This document shows, in pieces, positions 1 through 5,328 of a stretch of 9,125 nt of DNA. Position numbers and translations under genes: made by a program. The stretch covers positions 1-9,125 of the forward strand of contig QLUN01000025.1 of NCBI GenBank assembly GCA_018725455.1, given 5' to 3'. The notes beneath the pieces were generated by a model. It was not told where the DNA came from. It worked only from the letters and a program-made list of their open reading frames with translations, and searched no databases. Each line of letters opens with the position of its first letter. Positions within the stretch are counted from its first letter, which is position 1. Source of the stretch: Chloroflexota bacterium (GTDB lineage Bacteria; Chloroflexota; Dehalococcoidia; SZUA-161; SpSt-899).

Positions 1-2
1 AG

Positions 3-827
3 GGACTTCACTATGGGCTCCAGTTCCTGAGGGATATGAAGATTGGCCGGGAGGTTACCGTGGGGCGGCGGGTAGCGGTGATCGGTGGTAGAAATGTGGC
101 TCTGAATTCCGCTCGCACGGCGCTTCGTCTTGGTGCCGAGGAGGTGAATATCTACTATCGCCGTTCTCGAGCCGAGATGCCGGTAACCGAAGTCGAGTAC
201 GACCAGACCCTTGCCGAGGGGGTCAAAATCAATCTCCTGGTTAGTCCCACCCGGATAGTGACCGCGGGCTGGAAGGTATCGGGATTGCAGTGTATCCGGA
301 TGAAGCTGGGTGAGCCGGACGATAGCGGCCGGCGGCCCATTCCGATCGAGGATTCAGGCACTTTCATGGAGGCAGACACGGTTATCGCTGCTGTGGGTCA
401 GGCTCCTGATCTTTCCTTCCTGCCCGCCGATAGCGCCCTGGAGCGCACGCGGTGGGAAACCCTGATTGTCGATAGCAATACCCTGGCTACCAATCTCCCC
501 GGGGTCTTTGCCGGCGGGGATTTCGTTACCGGGCCCGGCATGGTCATAGACGCTATCGCTGCCGGGCGGCGAGCGGCCCTGGCAATAGATAAGTACTTCA
601 AGCAAGATGCCTCGCGGGTGCAGATGTATGATCTGAAGGAGGAGATCGCTGAGAAACCAGCCCCGGAGGAAACGGAGGAGGAATGGAAGGCCCAACGTCA
701 AGTCGCCATGCCCATCCTGCCGCCTGAGGAGCGAAGGCGGAGCTTTGATGAAATTGAGCGGGGATTCTCGGAGGAGCAAGGCAGGGAAGAAGCAAAGCGG
801 TGTCTGCGATGTGACCTCACCAGGTGA
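3..827 (+). CDS. GltD-like FAD/NAD(P)-dependent oxidoreductase, 5' end outside window
   Basis: This is the C-terminal part of a flavoprotein related to the small (beta) subunit of NADPH-dependent glutamate synthase. The frame is open to the left edge, and the first residues (GLHYGLQFLRD) look like mid-protein family sequence, so the ATG at 36 is internal rather than the start. A Rossmann NAD(P)-binding segment follows (VAVIGGRNVALNSARTA, about nt 72-122). Then comes the second half of the FAD domain with the AGGDFVTGPGMVIDAIAAGRRAA motif split around nt 510-580, where the GGD contacts FAD in this family. The C-terminus RCLRCDL is typical of the family. The protein probably moves electrons between NAD(P)H and iron-sulfur partners. 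Its position before metV and metF suggests it feeds, or is fed by, methylene-THF reductase, as Hdr-like flavoproteins do in some acetogens; that link is inference. Oddities are an Arg in place of the second glycine of the GxGxxA motif, and a stop codon (825-827) supplied by a repeat element. True glutamate synthase GltD is less likely because no gltB is visible. Confidence 0.85.
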   Translation, partial: GLHYGLQFLRDMKIGREVTVGRRVAVIGGRNVALNSARTALRLGAEEVNIYYRRSRAEMPVTEVEYDQTLAEGVKINLLVSPTRIVTAGWKVSGLQCIRMKLGEPDDSGRRPIPIEDSGTFMEADTVIAAVGQAPDLSFLPADSALERTRWETLIVDSNTLATNLPGVFAGGDFVTGPGMVIDAIAAGRRAALAIDKYFKQDASRVQMYDLKEEIAEKPAPEETEEEWKAQRQVAMPILPPEERRRSFDEIERGFSEEQGREEAKRCLRCDLTR

Positions 828-885
828 TTGGTAATTGGTGATTGGGGGGTGGGGACAAATCACTAATCACCAATCACTAATCACC
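823..885. repeat. Intergenic heptanucleotide-repeat hairpin
   Basis: The left arm (823-845) is built of 7-base units GGTGATT, GGTAATT, GGTGATT. The right arm (858-885) is built of AATCACT and AATCACC units, which are the reverse complement of the left arm. Allowing G-U pairs, the arms would form a stem of about 20 bp with one A-C mismatch around a G-rich loop (about 846-857). The repeat begins at the last codons of the upstream oxidoreductase and supplies its TGA stop. It ends just before the metV ribosome binding site. No T-tract follows, so it does not look like a rho-independent terminator. It could affect mRNA stability or processing. Confidence 0.85.
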
Positions 886-900
886 TCAAAGGAGGGAGTG

Positions 901-1572
901 ATGAAATCAATCACCAGGTCAAAACCCTTCGACGAGATGAAGAAATGCCTGGGGCGCTTCGATAGAATCTTTGTCATCGGCTGCGGCACCTGCGCCACGA
1001 TGACCAGAACCGGCGGGATAGAGGAGGTCGCTGAGATGATCGCCCACCTTCAGGAGTGGGGTAAGATCGTTACCGGCTCGACGGTCATACCGACCGCCTG
1101 CGATGAGATGACCGGGGCAGCTATGGCAGAGAATGGTCAGGCCATTCGGGATGCTATCTGTATTCTGGTGATGTCCTGCGCTCTGGGGGTACAGAAGACG
1201 GCTCAGTATATCAATAAACCGGTAATTCCTGCCCTGGATACCCTCTTTATCGGCATCGAGGAAAGTCCGGGCATTTTTCGGGAAGCCTGTGACCAGTGCG
1301 GGGAGTGTGTCCTGGGTGAAACTGCGGGTATCTGTCCCATTACCGCCTGCCACAAGGGATTGATAAACGGCCCCTGTGGGGGCACCAACAACGGCAAGTG
1401 TGAGGTCGATAAGGAGAGGGATTGCGCCTGGACGCTGATCTACCAGCTCCTGGAGAAACAGGGGCGACTTGACCTGATGAAGAAATATCAGCCGCCAAGG
1501 AATTTCCACGTTGCACCCCGACCGAGGCTAATACGAGTAACCAATCACCAATCCCCAGTGGAGGGACAATGA
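901..1572 (+). CDS. metV: MetV, methylene-tetrahydrofolate reductase partner protein (C-terminal-domain family)
   Basis: MetV pairs with a short MetF to make the methylene-THF reductase of acetogens and many anaerobes, carrying metal centres that bring electrons to the MetF flavin. The ATG at 901 was chosen because AAAGGAGGG (888-896) sits just upstream at good spacing; an upstream in-frame TTG at 835 lies inside the repeat hairpin and has no such site. The 223-residue product has CGTC (C28, C31), a possible ligand C67, C93, then a cysteine-rich block C130-x2-C133-x2-C136, GIC145 PITAC150 and GPC159 GGTNNGKC167, which is the hallmark of the family and fits iron-sulfur and zinc binding. The gene ends in an ATGA overlap with metF, indicating translational coupling. 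The last ten or so residues (TNHQSPVEGQ) come from a heptad-repeat fragment and are probably not conserved. It is cytosolic, with no signal peptide or membrane segment. Confidence 0.9.
   Translation: MKSITRSKPFDEMKKCLGRFDRIFVIGCGTCATMTRTGGIEEVAEMIAHLQEWGKIVTGSTVIPTACDEMTGAAMAENGQAIRDAICILVMSCALGVQKTAQYINKPVIPALDTLFIGIEESPGIFREACDQCGECVLGETAGICPITACHKGLINGPCGGTNNGKCEVDKERDCAWTLIYQLLEKQGRLDLMKKYQPPRNFHVAPRPRLIRVTNHQSPVEGQ
1539..1555. repeat. Short heptad-repeat fragment inside the metV 3' end
   Basis: The sequence ACCAATCACCAATCCCC shows a 7-base period (ACCAATC twice) and matches the units of the hairpin at 823-885. It lies in the last codons of metV and encodes part of the TNHQSP tail. It is too short to be certain by itself; the call rests on the match to the nearby element. 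Confidence 0.55.
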
Positions 1573-2417
1573 CACAGAGCTTGAGAGAGGCACTCGATTC
1601 CGGCAGGTTCGTCATTACCAGCGAGATTGGCCCGCCGAAGGGAACAAATATCGCCAGGATGCTCCATCACATCGATCTTCTGAAAGACAAGGTGGACGCC
1701 CTCAATGTAACCGATCACCAGAGTTCGGTGATGCGGTTTCCCTCCATCGGTGGCTGCCTGGCGATTAAGGAGCGGGGCGGTGAGCCTATCTTGCAGATGA
1801 CCTGCCGCGACCGCAACCGGCTGGCCCTCCAGGCGGAGCTTCTCCTTGCCTATACCAGAGGCATAAGAAACGTCCTTTGCCTTACCGGCGATGCCATTCC
1901 CGTGGGGGATCACAAGCAGGCCAGGGGAGTCTTCGATCTCGATTCCTCTCAACTTCTGCACACCATTCGTCTGATGGAATCGGGCAAGGACCTGGGGGGG
2001 AACGATCTTGACGGGGCGGTGGAGTTCTGCGCCGGGGCGATAGTTACCCCGGAGGCAAAGCCGCTCGAACCGCAACTTGCCAGGTTCGAAAAGAAGGTGG
2101 AGGCAGGGGCGGAATTTTTCCAGACTCAGGCGATATACGACCTGGAGAATTTCACCCGGTTCATGGAGTTTGCCCGCCAGTTCCGAGTCAAGGTGCTGGC
2201 AGGGATAATACTGCTCGTTTCAGCCCGGATGGCCAGGTACATGAACGACAATGTGCCCGGGGTCCTGGTTCCGCAGAACCTGATTGACGAGCTGGCCAGT
2301 GCTCCCAAGGGCGAAGCGCTCAGTAGAGGCATTGAGATCGCTGGACGGATGATCGCCACCTTGAGGAAGGACGCCATCTGTGATGGGGTTCATGTCATGG
2401 CCATCGGCAGGGAGTAG
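1569..2417 (+). CDS. metF: Methylenetetrahydrofolate reductase, flavin subunit (MetF)
   Basis: The enzyme reduces 5,10-methylene-THF to 5-methyl-THF, for methionine synthesis or the methyl branch of the Wood-Ljungdahl pathway. The 282-residue product is a single TIM-barrel-size domain, the usual length for bacterial MetF. Visible family residues are the catalytic Glu in TSEIGPP (E19, matching FEFFPP of the E. coli enzyme), NVTDH near residue 46, the flavin-site Asp in CLTGD (D108), and the folate-contacting Gln in TQAIYD (Q187). The ATG overlaps the metV stop as ATGA, and GGAGGG at 1560-1565 is the likely ribosome binding site. Pairing with metV argues for the two-subunit MetFV type, which in acetogens can use electron donors other than NAD(P)H alone. 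The physiological donor cannot be read from the sequence; the GltD-like protein upstream is a candidate. It is the last gene before a new promoter. Confidence 0.94.
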   Translation: MTQSLREALDSGRFVITSEIGPPKGTNIARMLHHIDLLKDKVDALNVTDHQSSVMRFPSIGGCLAIKERGGEPILQMTCRDRNRLALQAELLLAYTRGIRNVLCLTGDAIPVGDHKQARGVFDLDSSQLLHTIRLMESGKDLGGNDLDGAVEFCAGAIVTPEAKPLEPQLARFEKKVEAGAEFFQTQAIYDLENFTRFMEFARQFRVKVLAGIILLVSARMARYMNDNVPGVLVPQNLIDELASAPKGEALSRGIEIAGRMIATLRKDAICDGVHVMAIGRE

Positions 2418-2496
2418 GTAGTCCCCGATATCCTGGCCGCCGCCGGGCTGTGATAGCAGGAGCGGTTGAACCTATGTGGTTAGCCAGCACAGGCGA

Positions 2497-2525
2497 TTGA
2501 CCCTCTTTCAGAAGTGTGTTATACT
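2497..2525 (+). promoter_or_regulatory. Sigma70-type promoter for the rex operon
   Basis: TTGACC (2497-2502) and TATACT (2520-2525) are separated by exactly 17 bases and each differs by one base from the housekeeping consensus hexamer. Transcription would start near 2532, leaving a leader of about 24 nt before the rex ATG at 2556. This is the only clear promoter seen in the window, and it lies in the largest intergenic gap. It implies that rex and the hydrogenase genes form a unit separate from metVF. Confidence 0.7.
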
Positions 2526-2546
2526 TCGTGTAGAAAAGAACGAAGT
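2511..2546. promoter_or_regulatory. Inverted-repeat array overlapping the promoter, candidate operator
   Basis: GAAGT (2511-2515) and ACTTC (2523-2527) form one inverted pair. ACTTCGT (2523-2529) and ACGAAGT (2540-2546) form a second, perfect 7-bp pair with a 10-base spacer. The central arm overlaps the end of the -10 hexamer and the right arm covers the leader, the place where a repressor would block initiation. Because rex follows directly, autoregulation by Rex is a natural guess. However, the arms do not match the usual Rex site (TTGTGA-type arms around a short AT-rich spacer), so the binding protein is uncertain. Confidence 0.4.
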
Positions 2547-2555
2547 TGCCGGACA

Positions 2556-3266
2556 ATGAATCAGAAACGTGACAGACAATTTGGTGTCCCCTCGCCCGCA
2601 TTGCAGCGGATGCCGGTCTATTACCGCCGCTTGCGGCAAGCCATCGAGGAAGGGGTTCCTTTTGTCTCCTCCGATGATCTTGGGCGAAGTGTCGGTATGC
2701 CCGGCGCGCAAGTGCGCAAGGATCTGAGCTATCTCTCGGAACATGGCCGCCCGGGGGTGGGCTACGATGCCAGATCGCTGGCAGCGCACCTGGAGGAATT
2801 CCTGGGACTGGTGAACGACAAAGAAGCTGTGCTGGTGGGCGTGGGCAACCTGGGCCGGGCGCTGGCTCTCTACCCCGGGTTTGCACATTATAGGTTACAG
2901 ATCATTGCCCTCTTTGACAACCATTCGGATAAGGTGGGGCAAACCGTGGGCGAACGGCAGATATTGCCAGTGGAGAAGCTGGCCAATCTGGCCCAACGCC
3001 TGCACATCCAGATAGGGATTATCACCGTGCCGGACGGAGCCGCTCAGGAGGTGGCCGACGCGATGGTTACTGGAGGCATCAAGGTAATCTGGAACTTCGC
3101 ACCGTGCCGGCTCACCGTGCCGGGGGACGTGTTGGTCAAGAACGAGGATCTGGCCGCCGAACTGGCCGCACTCTCCCATCACATCACCCAGCGTAAGGTC
3201 ATCGTATCCGGTGGAGCGGGAAGGGAAGATGGAGCCGGCCGAGGTCGGGAGGAACATTTATGTTGA
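2556..3266 (+). CDS. rex: Redox-sensing transcriptional repressor Rex
   Basis: Rex is a dimeric DNA-binding repressor released by a high NADH/NAD+ ratio. It commonly controls hydrogenase, fermentation and NADH oxidation genes. The 236-residue product has an N-terminal winged helix (about residues 10-70) with QRMPVYYRRL and the recognition segment QVRKDLSYL, then GRPGVGY. A Rossmann domain follows with GVGNLG (95-100), LFD at the end of the second strand (D121), IITVPD, and the family C-terminal swap helix DLAAELAALSHHI. The ATG at 2556 gives the normal N-terminus; the in-frame GTG at 2514 lies upstream of the predicted transcript start and is rejected. A tail of about 25 Gly/Arg/Glu-rich residues follows the usual family end and overlaps the next gene by 7 nt, which suggests translational coupling. 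As first gene of the operon it probably regulates the downstream H2 genes and itself. Confidence 0.95.
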   Translation: MNQKRDRQFGVPSPALQRMPVYYRRLRQAIEEGVPFVSSDDLGRSVGMPGAQVRKDLSYLSEHGRPGVGYDARSLAAHLEEFLGLVNDKEAVLVGVGNLGRALALYPGFAHYRLQIIALFDNHSDKVGQTVGERQILPVEKLANLAQRLHIQIGIITVPDGAAQEVADAMVTGGIKVIWNFAPCRLTVPGDVLVKNEDLAAELAALSHHITQRKVIVSGGAGREDGAGRGREEHLC

Positions 3267-3517
3267 CGATTGTCATTTGCGTAGGGAGTTCGTGCTACGT
3301 GCGCGGATCGGACAAAGTGGCCGAGACCTTTGAGCGTCTGATTAAACAGGAAAATATGAGTAATCAAGTGGAGTTAACGGGCGCTTTTTGTATGGACCAC
3401 TGTTCTATGGGGGTGTCCGTTCGCCTGGACGACCAGGTGTATCCTGAAGTGTACCCTGATGATGCCGAATCTTTCTTTTACAACGAGGTAGTATCCCGCC
3501 TTCAGCGAGGAGTGTAA
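3260..3517 (+). CDS. Small thioredoxin-like [2Fe-2S] ferredoxin
   Basis: This 85-residue protein has the thioredoxin-like [2Fe-2S] fold seen in NuoE and in stand-alone ferredoxins of [FeFe]-hydrogenase clusters. The four cluster ligands are C7-x4-C12 (CVGSSC) and C44-x3-C48 (CMDHC), followed by the conserved SMGVSVRLDD turn and VYPEVYPDDAESFF. It lacks the helical N-terminal domain of a full NuoE, so it is a one-domain carrier and not the NuoE of the enzyme encoded downstream. It overlaps the end of rex by 7 nt and is followed after one base by the PAS-bearing hydrogenase homologue, its most likely redox partner. Direct electron exchange with that protein is inferred from neighbourhood and from similar gene orders in anaerobes. 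Confidence 0.87.
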   Translation: MLTIVICVGSSCYVRGSDKVAETFERLIKQENMSNQVELTGAFCMDHCSMGVSVRLDDQVYPEVYPDDAESFFYNEVVSRLQRGV

Positions 3518-3518
3518 C

Positions 3519-5321
3519 ATGGGAGTTGTCAGTACCAATCCGGCTCGTTGCCAGGATTGCTATCGTTGCGTACGCACCTGCCCGGTCAAGGCGATCCGGG
3601 TGATAAGCAATCAGGCCGAGGTCGTAGATGATCTGTGCATCATCTGTGCCAGTTGCGTGCGGGCCTGTCCCCAGAAGGCCAAGGTTATCCGCGACGACTT
3701 ACTCTCTATTAAGAAAGCCCTGGCTGCCGGGCGGACGGTGATCGCCAGTGTAGCCCCGTCGCTGCCGGCCTACTTCGAGATGACCTCCTTTGCCCAGATG
3801 GAGCAACTCCTCGCCGATCTGGGATTTGCCGCCGCTGGCGAGACTGCCTTCGGCGCTGAAATGGTTGGCCTGGCCCACCACGAGTTGGTTGTCAGGGGTC
3901 AGGGATCAGGGATCAGCCCCCACCCCGTACCCCCGACAACCGACCCCCGACAACTGAAACCTATCATTACGTCTTCGTGCCCCGTGGTGGTCAACCTGGT
4001 GGAGAAGTACTACCCGGACCTCATTCCCCATCTGGCTCCCATCGTCTCACCGATGATCGCCCACGGGCGGTATCTGCGCCAGCAATACGGCGATGACGCG
4101 TTCGTCGTGTTCATTGGGCCGTGCATCGCCAAAAAGGGCGAAATAGTGGACGAAGCTGTGTCCGGTGTAGTGGATGCGGTGCTCACCTTTACCGAGCTGG
4201 GGCAGTGGATGCAGGAAGTCGGGGTGGCGTTCCCGGCGGCCCAACCAGGGGTCAGGGGTCAGGGGTCAGAAGTCAGTCCCCACCCGGCACCCCCGACAAC
4301 CGATCCCCGACAACCGACCCCTCACACTGCCCGCCTTTCTCCCGTGGAAGGGGGACTGGTGGGTACAGCCCTCATGGATACCGACATTCTGGCCAGCCAC
4401 ATTGTAATTGCCTCGGGTATGGAGTCCTGTCGAAATGTGCTGGAGGGGGTCCGTTCCGGCGCGTTGGAAGCCTGCCTGATCGAGTTGATGGCCTGTGAAG
4501 GGGGATGCATCAACGGCCCGGCGCTGATGAATCAAGAGAGTGTGGCCCTCGCCCGGCAGCGGGTGATAGCTTACGCCACACGTCGCCAGCCGCAACAGTT
4601 ACCTACCCGCGACCAGTGGCCATCGCTGGAGCGGATATATCGCGATCGCAGTGTCCCCATCCCCAAATTTACCGCGGAGCAGATCCAAGAAGTGCTTCAT
4701 CGGGTGAAAAGGTACTCGCCGGAGGATGAGCTTAACTGTGGGGCTTGTGGTTATGACTCTTGCCGCCAGAAGGCTACCGCCGTCCTGTGGGGTATGGCTG
4801 AGGTAACCATGTGTATTCCTTACATGCGCGCCCGGGCCGAATCGCTGACCAACGTGGTGATGGACGTCACCCCTGATGCCATCCTGGTTGTGGACAAGAC
4901 CCTGCACATGCAGGATATATCCCCATCCGCTGAGCGGATGTTTCACTGTCATCGCCGGGCAGTCCAGGGCAAGCCGTTGCGTGAGATCATCCCCATCATG
5001 GATGATTTCCTGGCCGTTCGGGACACCGGGCGGCCTCTGCTAAACAAGATTGTGCGTCTGCGAGACGATCTGACGGTGGCACAGAGCATCATGTCCGTGG
5101 GGGGCGAGAACCTGATGGTGGCCATCCTGCGCGATGTGACCGAGCGCGAACAACATCGTGAGAAAATGGAACGCATTCGCACTGAGACCCTCCAGCACAC
5201 CCAGGAGGTCATCAATAAGCAAATGCGTGTGGCTCACGAGATTGCTGGACTGTTAGGCGAAACCACGGCCGAGACCAAAACCCTGCTCACCCGCCTGGTT
5301 CGCTTGATGAAAGAATCGTAG
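3519..5321 (+). CDS. [FeFe]-hydrogenase-like sensory protein with C-terminal PAS domain
   Basis: This 600-residue cytosolic protein starts with two [4Fe-4S] ferredoxin motifs (C11, C14, C17, C21 and C40, C43, C46, C50). The H-cluster domain follows: L1 TSSCP (C154), L2 GPCIAKKGE (C202, K205) and L3 ELMACEGGC (C326, C330), so all four H-cluster cysteines are kept. An extra [4Fe-4S] motif has C407, C410, C415 and C432. A PAS domain (about 440-540, VMDVTPDAILVVD onward) and a probable C-terminal coiled coil (about 540-600) complete it. PAS-bearing homologues are classed as group C, putative H2 or redox sensors rather than turnover enzymes. Ser153 replaces the Cys used for proton transfer in catalytic enzymes, and Gly200 replaces the L2 Met, which supports sensing. 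Two heptad-repeat insertions encode near-identical peptides at residues 125-145 and 245-265. GGAG (3509-3512) is the likely ribosome binding site. The phosphatase 7 nt downstream is the probable output partner. Confidence 0.93.
   Translation: MGVVSTNPARCQDCYRCVRTCPVKAIRVISNQAEVVDDLCIICASCVRACPQKAKVIRDDLLSIKKALAAGRTVIASVAPSLPAYFEMTSFAQMEQLLADLGFAAAGETAFGAEMVGLAHHELVVRGQGSGISPHPVPPTTDPRQLKPIITSSCPVVVNLVEKYYPDLIPHLAPIVSPMIAHGRYLRQQYGDDAFVVFIGPCIAKKGEIVDEAVSGVVDAVLTFTELGQWMQEVGVAFPAAQPGVRGQGSEVSPHPAPPTTDPRQPTPHTARLSPVEGGLVGTALMDTDILASHIVIASGMESCRNVLEGVRSGALEACLIELMACEGGCINGPALMNQESVALARQRVIAYATRRQPQQLPTRDQWPSLERIYRDRSVPIPKFTAEQIQEVLHRVKRYSPEDELNCGACGYDSCRQKATAVLWGMAEVTMCIPYMRARAESLTNVVMDVTPDAILVVDKTLHMQDISPSAERMFHCHRRAVQGKPLREIIPIMDDFLAVRDTGRPLLNKIVRLRDDLTVAQSIMSVGGENLMVAILRDVTEREQHREKMERIRTETLQHTQEVINKQMRVAHEIAGLLGETTAETKTLLTRLVRLMKES
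3888..3954. repeat. In-frame palindromic heptad repeat, copy 1
   Basis: The left arm repeats GGGGTCA- and GGGATCA-type units with a 7-base period. The right arm repeats CCCCGAC and AACCGAC units. The ends are inverted: GTTGTC at 3888-3893 against GACAAC at 3949-3954. The forward strand has no stop trinucleotide in any frame, so the hydrogenase-like frame reads through. It encodes residues 124-145, ending six residues before the L1 H-cluster motif. Its 3891-3953 part matches copy 2 at 55 of 63 bases by hand count. Confidence 0.88.
4243..4323. repeat. In-frame palindromic heptad repeat, copy 2
   Basis: AGGGGTC is repeated three times in tandem and followed by a degenerate fourth unit. On the right are alternating CCCCGAC and AACCGAT/AACCGAC units with the same 7-base period. 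It encodes about residues 243-268 of the hydrogenase-like protein, in a stretch between EVGVAFP and LSPVEGGLVGTA, where the family varies in length. It is stop-free in all forward frames. The shared core starts exactly 360 bases after the core of copy 1. Confidence 0.88.
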
Positions 5322-5328
5322 GATCAGG

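Noticed and set aside
354..863. Reverse-strand open frames of 100-200 codons opposite the oxidoreductase, metV, metF and phosphatase genes
   Set aside because: They are shadows of GC-rich coding sequence, lack ribosome binding sites and show no recognisable protein features.
835..900. TTG at 835 as an upstream start for metV
   Set aside because: The added codons come from the repeat hairpin, and a strong ribosome binding site lies just before the ATG at 901, which gives the normal family N-terminus.
2418..2496. Terminator after metF
   Set aside because: I looked for a GC-rich hairpin plus T-tract and found only weak complementarity around 2437-2463, with no T-tract.
2514..2555. GTG at 2514 as the rex start
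   Set aside because: It lies between the -35 and -10 hexamers, upstream of the predicted transcript start. Rex proteins normally begin close to the segment following the ATG at 2556.
3888..4323. Repeats as a CRISPR array
   Set aside because: The units are 7 bases long and degenerate, without 20-40-base repeats or unique spacers, and they are translated in frame.
4121..4498. Long overlapping forward frames across the second repeat in the hydrogenase-like gene
   Set aside because: They exist because the repeat has no stop in any forward frame. Their products are Gly/Arg/Pro-rich and match no family, while the main frame carries all the hydrogenase motifs.
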